A DNA stretch of 64,000 bases, from NCBI GenBank assembly GCA_016713625.1, contig JADJOT010000001.1, forward strand, positions 205,345-269,344, read 5' to 3'. The notes below the pieces were generated by a model, which was not told where the DNA came from, made no database searches, and saw nothing but the letters and a program-made list of their open reading frames with translations. The position numbers and the translations under genes are program-made. Below, one piece after another: positions 8,833-17,638 of this stretch. The stretch comes from Candidatus Accumulibacter affinis (GTDB lineage Bacteria > Pseudomonadota > Gammaproteobacteria > Burkholderiales > Rhodocyclaceae). Position 1 is the first letter of the stretch. Every line of letters starts with the position of its first letter.

Positions 8833-11800
8833 GGCTACCTCCCTGGCCGGCTGCGGGCTGCTCCGGGGTCGCTGCCGCAGCGTGGGGTGCGTGCTGCAGG
8901 TGCCTTACTTCGTCGAGCAACTCATCATGTGAGCGGGTTTCCCGGATGCGTCGATCGTAGAGGACCTTGAAGAACAGCGGTACATGGAAGACCGCCAGCA
9001 GGGTCGCGGCGATCATTCCACCCATCACGCCGGTACCCACCGAGTGCCGCGCGCCGGCACCGGCGCCGGTCGAGATGGCCAGCGGCAGGACGCCGAGGAT
9101 GAACGCCAGCGACGTCATCAGGATCGGCCGGAAGCGCAGCCGCGCCGCCTCGATCGCCGACGCCGATGCCGACAGGCCCTCGGCGTGTTTCAGCACCGCG
9201 TACTCGACGATCAGGATGGCATTTTTCGCCGCCAGGCCGAGCAGGGTGACCAGGCCGATCTGGAAATAGACATCGTTGGTCAGCGGCGCCGCGTGGAAGA
9301 ACGGGCCGAGCAGGTTCTTGACCCAGATCGCCAGCAGCGCGCCAAAGGTACCGAAAGGCAGCGCCAGCAGCACCGACAGCGGCAGCGACCACTTCTCGTA
9401 CTGTGCGGCGAGGATCAGGAAGACCATCACCACTGCCAGCCCGAGCGCGAAGGTCGAGGCGCCGCTCGATTTCTTCTCCTGGTACGACGAACCGCCCCAG
9501 TCAAAGCTGAAGTCGGGCGGCAGCACCTCCCTGGCGATCGCCTCGACGCGCGCAATGCCTTGCCCCGAGCTGATGCCGGGTGCCGTCTGACCGATGATCT
9601 TGACTGCCGGCAGGTTGTTGAAACGGTCGAGCGAGTCCGGACCCGAGGAGTGCCTGACCTTGACCAGCGCAGCCAGCGGCACCATCTCGCCCTTCTGCGC
9701 GCGCACGTAAAGCCCCTCGATGTCGTCTGGCCGCTTGCGATACTCGGGTTCGGCCGACATCAGCACCTGCCAGGTGCGGCCGTACTTGTTGAAGTCATTG
9801 ACGTAATAGGTACCGAGTGTCGACGACAGCGCCGCGAAGACTTCGTCGATCGAGACGCCGGCCTGCTTCGCCTTCTCGCGGTCGACGTCGACGAATAGCT
9901 GCGGCACGGTGGCGCGCCACAGTGTCTGCGCGCCACCGAGCTGTGGGTCGCTGTTGGCACGTGCAAGGAATGCCTGCAGCACTTCCTGCAGGCGCTTCGA
10001 ACCGCCATCGCCCCGATTCTGGATGAAGAACTCGTAGCCGCCGGCGGTACCGAGACCGAAGATCGCCGGCGGATTGAAGGCCAGCACCAGCGCTTCCTTG
10101 ATGCCGGCGGTCTTCATGAACAGTTCGCCAACCAGTTGCTGCGCCGTCGTCGTGCGCTCGTGCCAGGGCTTTTGCGTCACGAACACGGTCGCCGCGTTGT
10201 TGCGGAAGCCGCCGCCGATGAAGTCGAAGCCGGCAAAGGCGACGACATCCTGGTTGTCGGGGTTGCTGCGCACGACCGCCTCGACCTGCTCGACCACCCG
10301 CGTAGTCCGTTCGAGCGTCGCGCCGTCGGGCAGGATCACCGCGCCGATGTAGAAACCCTGATCCTCGTCCGGTACCAGGCTGCCTGGTGTCGTTCGCCAC
10401 AGCAAGACGGTGATCGCCACCATGCAGGTGAACAGCGTCAGCACGATCGCGGCACGGCGGATTACCCAGACGACGCCGTCGAGGTAGTGCCGGGTGACGC
10501 GCGCGAACCAGTCGTTGAACCAGCGAAAGAAACGATTGGGCTCGCGGTGACCGTGCTTGAGCATGATCACGCACAGCGCCGGCGACAGCGTCAGCGCAAC
10601 GATGCCCGAGAGCACTACCGAGATCGAGATGGTCACCGCGAACTGCCGGTAGAGCTCGCCAGTGAGTCCGCCCAGAAAGGCAATCGGCACAAACACCGCC
10701 GTCAGTGTCAGGACGATGGCGATGATCGGCCCGGTCACCTCGTGCATCGCCTGCACCGCGGCGTCACGCGGCGGCAGGCCGTCTTCGCGCATGATCCGTT
10801 CGACGTTCTCGAGCACCACGATGGCGTCGTCGACGACGATACCGATCGCCAGCACCATGCCGAACAGGGTCAGCGTGTTGATCGAATAGCCAAGCAGGTA
10901 GATGCCGGCGAAGGTGCCGATCAGTGACACGGGAACGGCAGCGAAGGGGATGATGGCGGCGCGCCAGCTCTGCAAGAACAGGTACACCACCAGGAAGACC
11001 AGCAGCATCGCTTCGGTGAGCGTCTTCAGCACCTCCTCGATCGACACCTTGACGAAGCGCGTCGTGTCGTACGGCACGGCATAGCTCAGGCCCTCGGGAA
11101 AGCGCTGCTTGAGCTCGTCGACGGTAGCCTGCACGCTCCTGGCGACATCGAGCGCGTTGGCGCCGGGCGACAGGAAGATGCCGACCAGCGTCGCCGGCTG
11201 GCCGTTGTAGCGGCCGTTGAATTCGTAGTCGCGCGAGCCGAGCTCGACGCGCGCGACGTCGGCAAGGCGCACCGTCGAACCGTCGGGGTTGGCGCGGACG
11301 ATGATCTCGTTGAACTGTGCCGCATCGGCCAGACGCCCTTTGGAGGTGACGGTGTACACCAGGTCCTGGCCCTTGCCGATCGGCGCCTGGCCGACCTTGC
11401 CAGCGGCAAACTGTGCGTTCTGTTCATTGATCGCGCTGGCGACATCACCCGGCGTGAGCTTCAGTTGCGCGAGGCGGTCGGGCTTCAGCCAGATGCGCAT
11501 CGCGTAGTCCTTGGCGCCGAAGATCTGCACATTGGTCGTTCCCGGCAGCCGCTTCAGACGGTCGAGCACGTTCAGCGTCACGTAGTTCGAGGTGAACAGG
11601 TCGTCGTAGCGGCCGTCGGGTGAATAGAAGGCGAGCACCTGCAGGAAAGCTGACGAGCCGGGCTCGACGGTCACTCCCTGGCGGCGTACTTCCAGCGGCA
11701 GCCGCGATTCGACCTGTTTTACGCGGTTGCTGACGTTGACCGCGGCAAGGTCGACGTTGGTGCCGATCTCGAAGGTCACCTGAATCTGTGTGACGCCGTT

Positions 11801-12055
11801 TGACGACGAGTTCGACGACATGTAGATCATGCCGGGAAGGCCGTTGATCGCGTTTTCGAGCGGCGCGGCGACTGTCGCTTCGAGCACCTCGGCCGAGGCG
11901 CCGGGGTAGGTCGCCTGCACGGTGACCACCGGCGGCGCGATTTCCGGATACTGCGCAATCGGCAACGAGCGCATCGCCGCCAGGCCGGCGACGACCAGCA
12001 GCACCGAGATGACCACCGCGAAGATCGGGCGGTCGATGAAGAAGCGCGAGAACAT
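8825..12055 (-). CDS. RND multidrug efflux pump, inner membrane subunit (AcrB/MexB type)
   Basis: A 1076-residue proton-driven transporter of the HAE1 family. It begins MFSRFFIDRPIFAVVISVLL, with the first membrane helix, and contains the two large periplasmic loops and twelve helices usual for the family. The proton-relay helix is visible as GMVLAIGIVVDDAIVVLENVE (Asp-Asp pair), followed by the ...GPIIAIVLTLTAVF region and, in the second half, LVTLLGLAAKNAILIVEYA. Length and order are those of a complete pump. It lies 15 bases after the membrane fusion protein gene and overlaps the outer membrane factor gene. Confidence 0.95.
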   Translation of the reverse strand: MFSRFFIDRPIFAVVISVLLVVAGLAAMRSLPIAQYPEIAPPVVTVQATYPGASAEVLEATVAAPLENAINGLPGMIYMSSNSSSNGVTQIQVTFEIGTNVDLAAVNVSNRVKQVESRLPLEVRRQGVTVEPGSSAFLQVLAFYSPDGRYDDLFTSNYVTLNVLDRLKRLPGTTNVQIFGAKDYAMRIWLKPDRLAQLKLTPGDVASAINEQNAQFAAGKVGQAPIGKGQDLVYTVTSKGRLADAAQFNEIIVRANPDGSTVRLADVARVELGSRDYEFNGRYNGQPATLVGIFLSPGANALDVARSVQATVDELKQRFPEGLSYAVPYDTTRFVKVSIEEVLKTLTEAMLLVFLVVYLFLQSWRAAIIPFAAVPVSLIGTFAGIYLLGYSINTLTLFGMVLAIGIVVDDAIVVLENVERIMREDGLPPRDAAVQAMHEVTGPIIAIVLTLTAVFVPIAFLGGLTGELYRQFAVTISISVVLSGIVALTLSPALCVIMLKHGHREPNRFFRWFNDWFARVTRHYLDGVVWVIRRAAIVLTLFTCMVAITVLLWRTTPGSLVPDEDQGFYIGAVILPDGATLERTTRVVEQVEAVVRSNPDNQDVVAFAGFDFIGGGFRNNAATVFVTQKPWHERTTTAQQLVGELFMKTAGIKEALVLAFNPPAIFGLGTAGGYEFFIQNRGDGGSKRLQEVLQAFLARANSDPQLGGAQTLWRATVPQLFVDVDREKAKQAGVSIDEVFAALSSTLGTYYVNDFNKYGRTWQVLMSAEPEYRKRPDDIEGLYVRAQKGEMVPLAALVKVRHSSGPDSLDRFNNLPAVKIIGQTAPGISSGQGIARVEAIAREVLPPDFSFDWGGSSYQEKKSSGASTFALGLAVVMVFLILAAQYEKWSLPLSVLLALPFGTFGALLAIWVKNLLGPFFHAAPLTNDVYFQIGLVTLLGLAAKNAILIVEYAVLKHAEGLSASASAIEAARLRFRPILMTSLAFILGVLPLAISTGAGAGARHSVGTGVMGGMIAATLLAVFHVPLFFKVLYDRRIRETRSHDELLDEVRHLQHAPHAAAATPEQPAAGQGGSHA

Positions 12056-12070
12056 GGCGGCGTGCTCGAA

Positions 12071-13309
12071 TTATGGTTTGTTGCCGGCGGCTGCCGGTGT
12101 TGCGGGGGCAGGCGGCTGGCCGGCGAGGGCGGTCTCGGCAGCCGACTCGGCGACGCGTACCGGCGAGTTTGGCATCATGATTCGCGCCAGGCCGTCGACG
12201 ATCACCCGGTCACCGGGAAGCAGTCCCGAGTCGATCAGCCAGACGTTCTTGCCGTCGCTTTCCGACCAGTCGCCGACGGCCACCGGTCGGGGAACGGCGA
12301 TGTCCTTGCCGTCCTGGTCCTTGCCGAGCACGTAAACGAACTTGCCCTGCGGCCCTTCGAGCACCGCCACCTGCGGTACCGCCAGTGCCCCCTGGCGCTG
12401 CGCTCCCTTGAGCGTGACGCGCACGAACTGACCCGGCTTCAGCGCCAGGTCGGCGTTGGCGATTTCGGCGCGCATCTCGTAAGTACCGGTCTGCGGATTG
12501 ACGCGGCTGTCGGCGAAGTTGATCCTGCCGCTACGCGGGAAGGTCGAGCCGTCGGAGAGTTTCACGGCAACCTCGAAGGCATGGTTGCGGGGCAGCGTCA
12601 GGCGACCCTCGGCCATCGCCTTGTTGAGCCGCAGCTGCTCGTTGTCGGAGACGTTGAACAGCACCCAGATCGGATCGACCTGCGACACGGTGGTCAGCAG
12701 CGTGGTATTGGCGTTCGCCAGGCTGCCTTCGGATTGCTGCGCGCGGCTCGACAGACCGTTGATCGGCGCGACGACGCGCGTGTAGGCGAGATTGAGCCTG
12801 GCCTCGGTCAGCCTGGCCTGCGCGGCCTTGATCGAAGCGCTGGCGAACTCGGCGGCGGAAGCGGCATCGTCGGCTTCCTTTTGCCCGATCGCCTTACGTT
12901 CGGCGAGCGGCCGCAAGCGCGCCGCCTCGCGGTCAGCTTGCGTCTTCTGCGCCCTGGCGCGCAGCAGCTCGGCTTCGGCCGACGCCAGTTGTGCCTCGAA
13001 GGGCTTCGCGTCGAGCAGGAACAGCGGTTGTCCGGCGCGCACCGCGGCGCCTTCCTGGTACAGCCTTTTCTCGACGATGCCGGTGACGCGCGCGCGCACC
13101 TCTGCATCCTTCGAACCGGCAGTCTGTCCGACATATTCGAAGGTCACCGGGAAGGACGCGGGCTGCACGCTGATCGTCGTCACCTCCGGTGGTGGAAAGC
13201 CAGCCGTACCGCCTGGCGGCTGCTGCTGTCCGCAGCCGGCAGCGGCAAGCGCACAGAGCAGGCGCAGCAGTCGAGAAGAAATGGCAAAGCGGGACAACGG
13301 CGCAGACAT
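12071..13309 (-). CDS. RND efflux periplasmic adaptor (AcrA/MexA type)
   Basis: A 412-residue membrane fusion protein linking pump and outer membrane channel. I place the start at the ATG at 13309, preceded by AAGGAG; the open frame reaches 13651 but has no ribosome site there. The N-terminus has a lipoprotein signal (LLCALAAAGC). Then come the family features: PVTFEYVGQTAGSKDAEVRA, the lipoyl half-motif GAAVRAGQPLFLLD, a helical hairpin (about residues 100-165), and LAYTRVVAPINGLSS. First gene of the operon, with an operator-like palindrome upstream. Confidence 0.93.
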   Translation of the reverse strand: MSAPLSRFAISSRLLRLLCALAAAGCGQQQPPGGTAGFPPPEVTTISVQPASFPVTFEYVGQTAGSKDAEVRARVTGIVEKRLYQEGAAVRAGQPLFLLDAKPFEAQLASAEAELLRARAQKTQADREAARLRPLAERKAIGQKEADDAASAAEFASASIKAAQARLTEARLNLAYTRVVAPINGLSSRAQQSEGSLANANTTLLTTVSQVDPIWVLFNVSDNEQLRLNKAMAEGRLTLPRNHAFEVAVKLSDGSTFPRSGRINFADSRVNPQTGTYEMRAEIANADLALKPGQFVRVTLKGAQRQGALAVPQVAVLEGPQGKFVYVLGKDQDGKDIAVPRPVAVGDWSESDGKNVWLIDSGLLPGDRVIVDGLARIMMPNSPVRVAESAAETALAGQPPAPATPAAAGNKP

Positions 13310-13361
13310 GGGAACTCCTTGGACACGCGTCGCCGTACGGAGCGACCTGAGAAAGGGGCGA

Positions 13362-13389
13362 ATTTTACGTACATTCAGGAATGTTTGCA
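13362..13389 (-). promoter_or_regulatory. AcrR/TetR-like operator and promoter of the efflux operon
   Basis: The perfect 14-base palindrome ACATTCAGGAATGT (13371-13384) lies about 60 bases upstream of the adaptor start, within TACATTCAGGAATGTTTGCA, which resembles AcrR-type operators. Read on the minus strand, a TAAAAT -10 box (13362-13367) begins right after the palindrome, so a bound repressor would cover the promoter. No TetR-family gene is adjacent. Function is inference. Confidence 0.55.
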
Positions 13390-13613
13390 TTTCCCATGGG
13401 GTCATCGCGCTCTGCCTGACCGATCCTGCGGCTGGCGACCTCGATACGGTGGCAGCGGTGATGGTCGACCTGCGGATCGCGGGGCGGCTTGCCGCTCGGC
13501 TGCTCGTCGCAAGCACTCGTTGCGGCACGCTGGTGATTGCCGCACAATGCAGCAGCGATGGCTGCCGCATCATCGCCAATTCCCTCGGCTGCGGCATTGG
13601 AAGGAGATCGGAT

Positions 13614-14480
13614 ATGGCTGGCAAGAAAGCGCTCTTCGTGGGCATCAACAAATTTGCAAACTATCCACAGTTCACCCTCAATGGCTGCGTCAATGACGCC
13701 AGGGATATGGCTGCTCTATACAAGGACCTGCTCGGTTTCAAGACGACAGAAATGAGCGTTCTCGCCGACGCGCAGGCGACCAAGGCCAACATCATGGCCA
13801 GGTTGAAGGCCATGGTTGCCGACGCCAAAGCCGGCAAGCTTAGCTATCTGGTGTTCAGTCTCTCCTCGCATGGCACCCAGATGAACGACACCAGTGGCGA
13901 TGAGCCCGATGGCAAGGACGAGGCCTTCGTTCCCCACGACATTGCCGAAAAGGCTGGTGGCTGGGACCCTGCCCACATCATCAGCGACGACGAACTGCAT
14001 GATCTTTTCCAGCAGTTGCCCGCCGGAGTGCTGCTCGAGGTTTACCTTGACACCTGTCACAGTGGCACGGGGCTGCGCGACGCCGCATTTGGTCTGAACG
14101 CCCCGCGACCTCGTTACATCGCGCCGCCCGACCATGAGTTCGGCGAGGAAACCGCAAAGATGCGGGGATTCACACTCGATCGCCCGGCCGACGTCACCAG
14201 GAAGGGAACGGAAACTGCCAGCAAGGCGGCCGTTGCCGGTGCCCATCACGTCTTGTGGACGGGCTGCAAGGCCAACCAGACCAGTGCCGACGCCTATTTC
14301 AACGGGCGCTACAACGGCGCATTCACTTACTATTTCGTCAAGGTGATGCGCGATACGCAGAACAAGCTGTCGCGCAAGGAGGTGGTGGCCAAGACGCGGG
14401 CCCTGATAAAGACCGGTTTTGCGCAAAACCCGCAGCTGGAAGGCAACGCCACCAACCGCACACAGGCGATCGTCTACTGA
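13614..14480 (+). CDS. Caspase-fold cysteine peptidase (orthocaspase/metacaspase-like, C14)
   Basis: A 288-residue single-domain peptidase of the caspase superfamily. The catalytic pair is visible: His86 in SLSSHGTQ and Cys148 in YLDTCHSG. The N-terminal beta strand KKALFVGINKF and the NDARDM segment are typical of bacterial caspase-like proteins. The start at 13614 has an AAGGAG at 13601-13606, so the much longer open frame upstream is not used. There is no signal peptide or fused domain, so it is probably cytoplasmic. Such proteins cleave after basic residues and are tied to stress or death in some bacteria, but its role here is unknown. It diverges from the efflux operon. Confidence 0.9.
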   Translation: MAGKKALFVGINKFANYPQFTLNGCVNDARDMAALYKDLLGFKTTEMSVLADAQATKANIMARLKAMVADAKAGKLSYLVFSLSSHGTQMNDTSGDEPDGKDEAFVPHDIAEKAGGWDPAHIISDDELHDLFQQLPAGVLLEVYLDTCHSGTGLRDAAFGLNAPRPRYIAPPDHEFGEETAKMRGFTLDRPADVTRKGTETASKAAVAGAHHVLWTGCKANQTSADAYFNGRYNGAFTYYFVKVMRDTQNKLSRKEVVAKTRALIKTGFAQNPQLEGNATNRTQAIVY

Positions 14481-14646
14481 TCCGCACTGCGCGGACAACT
14501 GATCGAGGGGTTCGCAGGAGCCCCTTCCTTTCTATCTGACGATCAAGAAGGGCATGCAGCAAGCCGCGGTGCGCGGCAGGGTGTTCAACGCGGCGGGGGC
14601 AGGCTATGATCGCCTTCTTCCTGCCTGCCCATTGACTGGAGATGCG

Positions 14647-15246
14647 ATGCGGCCGATCCTCAACCTGCTCCTTGCACTGCTCGCACTGCTGGGACCACCA
14701 GGCGTGTTTTCTGCCGAGAGTGATCCGCACACCGCGGATCGCCAGGCGTTGATCAAGGTTTTCCGGGAGATCGAGGCGAGCATCAACGCGCAGGATGTCG
14801 AACGGATGCTGGCGCAGATGGCTCCCGAGGCGACGGTTACCTGGCTGAACGGAGAGGTTTCGCGCGGACACGCCGAGATCAGGGCTTACTACCAACGGAT
14901 GGTCAAGGGTGAAAAGCGCATCCTGGATCGCTATCTGACGACCGCCAAACTGGGCGCTTCGGCACGCTTTTTCGGCCACGGCGAAGTTGCCGTCGCCGAT
15001 GGCACGATGGTGGACGAGTTCTTTCCGGTGGCCAGGGGGCCGTTCACCCTCAACTCGAACTGGACTTCGACCTCGGCGAAGATCGACGGGCAGTGGAAAG
15101 TCGTTTCCATGCACCTGTCGTCGAACGTGTTTACCAATTCACTGATCGCCGAAGCGAAAGCCGCCATCTGGTGGGCGGCAAGTGGCGCAGCGCTGGCTGG
15201 CCTGGTCCTGGGATGGTTGATCGGCAGGATGCGGCGACGCGCCTGA
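14647..15246 (+). CDS. Membrane-anchored SnoaL/NTF2-like domain protein
   Basis: A 199-residue protein. The N-terminal signal peptide (ILNLLLALLALLGPPGVF) is followed by a cone-fold SnoaL/DUF4440-like domain: DRQALIKVFREIEASINAQD, then MLAQMAPEATVTWLNGEVS and GHAEIRAYY, and a final strand (DGQWKVVSMHLSSN). A C-terminal membrane helix (AAIWWAASGAALAGLVLGWL) and basic tail RMRRRA anchor it with the domain outside the cytoplasm. I chose the ATG at 14647; the open frame begins earlier at 14554 without supporting features. No catalytic residues can be assigned. Its stop lies 24 bases from the convergent ynbB-like gene. Confidence 0.75.
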   Translation: MRPILNLLLALLALLGPPGVFSAESDPHTADRQALIKVFREIEASINAQDVERMLAQMAPEATVTWLNGEVSRGHAEIRAYYQRMVKGEKRILDRYLTTAKLGASARFFGHGEVAVADGTMVDEFFPVARGPFTLNSNWTSTSAKIDGQWKVVSMHLSSNVFTNSLIAEAKAAIWWAASGAALAGLVLGWLIGRMRRRA

Positions 15247-15270
15247 CGCGGCGGCATTGGCCGGTTCGCT

Positions 15271-16233
15271 TCAGTCGGCCCAACCAAAACGCAGCAGATA
15301 GAAGAAAGCCGGCGCCGACAGGAACAGCGAATCGAGCCGATCAAGCATTCCGCCATGACCGGGAATCAGCTTGCTCCAGTCCTTGATCCCCCGGCTGCGC
15401 TTGAGGGCCGACATGGCCAGACCGCCGAGGAAACCGAGCAGGGTGATCAGCAGCGAGATCAACGCCGCTTCGGGAACCGAGAACGGCGTGATCGATGCCA
15501 GTGCGGCACCGAGTGCGCTGGCGGTGGCGATGCCGCCGATGGTGCCTTCGACTGTTTTCTCGGGCGACAGCTGCGGAGCGATTGCGTGGCGCCCCGCAAG
15601 TTTCCCCCAGAGGTATTGCAGCACATCGCTAGCCTGCACGACCAGCACCAGGAAGACCAGCAGGAAGGTATTGCTTCCCGGCTGGCCGCTGATCGGCAGC
15701 GTCAGGAGCGCCGGAATATACGAGATCGAGAACACGCAGATCAGAAGTCCGGCTTGCAGGGTGCGGATGCGCATCGCGGAGGCGCCGCCGTTTCCCGCCA
15801 GCAGACTCAGCAACGGCAACCCGACGACCACCAGCAACGGAATGAAGCTGCTGTAGAGCGCGTAGCTGCCATTCCAGACCAGCAGGTATTGCAGCGGCAC
15901 GACGAACACGAAGCTTCCCAGCAAAAGCGTTCGCGGGATCCTGCGGGAGGTCTCACCGGCCACGAATTCCCGCAGCGCGGCCAGCGAGGCCAAAGCAAAC
16001 AGCACGGTCAGCCCCCCTGCGCCGGCGAGCAAGGCCAGCCCGAAGATGCTGGCGATTACCCACCAGGCGTCGATGCGACTGTTCAGGTTGTCGATCACCG
16101 CATGTGGTCGGCGTCTGGCCAGGGTGATCTTGAGCACCCGTCCGCTTACCGAGGCGACGATCAGAACCGTGGCGATGCCGGCAATCAGGGGCCAGGCGTC
16201 ATCCTGCAGCAGCGGCAGATGGTGACTGGTCAT
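15271..16233 (-). CDS. ynbB: CDP-diglyceride synthase-like integral membrane protein (YnbB/CdsA)
   Basis: A 320-residue polytopic membrane protein that probably makes CDP-diacylglycerol from phosphatidic acid and CTP. The PROSITE CDP-diglyceride synthetase signature is complete near the C-terminus: SALKRSRGIKDWSKLIPGHG followed by GMLDRLD. There are about eight hydrophobic segments. I start at the ATG at 16233; a longer frame upstream is not supported. It is the last gene of a four-gene minus-strand cluster that matches E. coli ynbA-D in content (here ordered A, C, D, B). It would supply the CDP-activated lipid used by the YnbA-like transferase. Confidence 0.85.
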   Translation of the reverse strand: MTSHHLPLLQDDAWPLIAGIATVLIVASVSGRVLKITLARRRPHAVIDNLNSRIDAWWVIASIFGLALLAGAGGLTVLFALASLAALREFVAGETSRRIPRTLLLGSFVFVVPLQYLLVWNGSYALYSSFIPLLVVVGLPLLSLLAGNGGASAMRIRTLQAGLLICVFSISYIPALLTLPISGQPGSNTFLLVFLVLVVQASDVLQYLWGKLAGRHAIAPQLSPEKTVEGTIGGIATASALGAALASITPFSVPEAALISLLITLLGFLGGLAMSALKRSRGIKDWSKLIPGHGGMLDRLDSLFLSAPAFFYLLRFGWAD

Positions 16234-16294
16234 TGGCTCGATCCGGCAGATTTCGACAGCCTGATCTGCAGAGCACCTTCTGCAGCAGGATGGC

Positions 16295-17638
16295 TCACGA
16301 ATTCGGTAGCAGGTAGCCCTGCCACCAGCAGTGAAGCAGGTCGATCTGAGCTTGGCCGAGTACCACCGCCGGCCGCGCCTTGAGCACCAGGGCGACCGCC
16401 TCTTCGGGCGACGTTGCGATGCCCGCGCGCAGCAGCCAGGCGGCTGCCACCAGCGCGCTGCGTGCGAGTCCGAGCGCACAGCACACCAGCACCGGTCCGC
16501 CGGATGGCGCTTCAGCAATCGCCGCCGACGCACGTTCGATCTGCTGCGGGTCAGGCACCACGAGGTCGAGCATCGGCACCACGGCATGCTGCAGACCGGG
16601 CGTCGGACAAGGCAGTTCGGCGCACACATCGACGATTGCTGTTACCCCGAGACGTTTCACTTGGGCCGGCGTCGGCAGTCGTCCGAGGAGGACGCCGGGT
16701 GCTACCGGGGCGACCGCCGCGAGCTGGCGAGTCCACCAGCGCGAGTTCAGCCAGGCGCCGAGTAGATACGGTCCAAGCAGCCAGCGCACGGCCAGCGGAA
16801 ATGAACCGTCAGCGCGCTTCTCGAAGGCTTCGGCGTCGAGCAGGAGGTAGATCGTGGCAACCAGCGCCAGCGAACCGGCTGGCCAGAGCAGCCACAGCCA
16901 GCCACCGCCAGCGTAGGCAGCGCTGCCGCCGACGGCCAGTGCGGCCGTCGCGTAAGCCGTGGCCAGGCGCCGCGGCGCTCGCTCGCGGCTCAACGCGGCC
17001 CGGCGCAGCGGCGAACCGGCGTCGGTCGGGAATACCCACACCACCAAGCAGCCGAGCCAAAGCCCGGTCGGGATGTCGAAGAAGTGGTGTTGCCAGGTGG
17101 TGAGAACGGACACTCCGATCAGCAAGGCCGTGGCCACGACCAGTCCCTGGCAGGCGCGCGGCACGGCGCGCAGATACGGCTCGAGCAGCACCACGAGCAG
17201 CGCAATATGCAGGGATGGCGCCTGATTGTAGGGCTGGTCGAAAGTCATCAGGGCATCGAACATCCAGCCGAACGCGCCGCTCACTTCGCCACGCTCGAAG
17301 GTGCAGCGCAAGGGAAAGAGCAGGAAGCAGCTAACGGCAAGCAACTGGGTCAGCAGCAGACGCGAGGCGTGCGTGTCAAGCTGACGTCGCGTCGTGCACA
17401 GCAGCAGCGACACGCCATAAAACAGGTCCATCGCCCAGTAGGGCAGGATCGTCCAGGGCAGCAGCGGAATGTGGCGCTCCCAGGAAAAAACGATCGAGCC
17501 GACATCGGAGCGCTGGCTGCTGGCCCAGGTTGCCAAGCCATAGCTGAGGAAAAAGAAGGGTCCGAGGACGAGCAGCCAGGCGAGCGCCCTTCGCCACGGA
17601 CGGCCCTCGGCGGCGGGATTGGCATTGCTCAAGCTCAA
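16295..17638 (-). CDS. ynbD: PAP2-like / dual-specificity phosphatase fusion (YnbD)
   Basis: About 447 residues. The N-terminal half is a membrane PAP2-type lipid phosphatase-like domain (helix starting ALAWLLVLGPFFFLSYG; NQAPSLHIALLVVL and TTWQHHFFDIPTG carry the PS-H and H-D motifs). The C-terminal part is a dual-specificity/tyrosine phosphatase with the CX5R loop VCCALGLARS. I place the start at a TTG at 17638 that overlaps the upstream TGA; no ATG or clear ribosome site is available, and the TTG at 17632 is equally possible. The domain fusion and neighbours are those of YnbD. It probably removes phosphate from a lipid head group. Confidence 0.8.
   Translation of the reverse strand: MSLSNANPAAEGRPWRRALAWLLVLGPFFFLSYGLATWASSQRSDVGSIVFSWERHIPLLPWTILPYWAMDLFYGVSLLLCTTRRQLDTHASRLLLTQLLAVSCFLLFPLRCTFERGEVSGAFGWMFDALMTFDQPYNQAPSLHIALLVVLLEPYLRAVPRACQGLVVATALLIGVSVLTTWQHHFFDIPTGLWLGCLVVWVFPTDAGSPLRRAALSRERAPRRLATAYATAALAVGGSAAYAGGGWLWLLWPAGSLALVATIYLLLDAEAFEKRADGSFPLAVRWLLGPYLLGAWLNSRWWTRQLAAVAPVAPGVLLGRLPTPAQVKRLGVTAIVDVCAELPCPTPGLQHAVVPMLDLVVPDPQQIERASAAIAEAPSGGPVLVCCALGLARSALVAAAWLLRAGIATSPEEAVALVLKARPAVVLGQAQIDLLHCWWQGYLLPNS

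Noticed and set aside
12792..13613. N-terminal extension of the caspase-like protein by 270 codons
   Set aside because: The extension is antisense to the efflux adaptor gene; a ribosome site precedes the ATG at 13614.
13310..13651. N-terminal extension of the efflux adaptor to 526 residues
   Set aside because: A lipoprotein signal begins at the ATG at 13309, right after AAGGAG.
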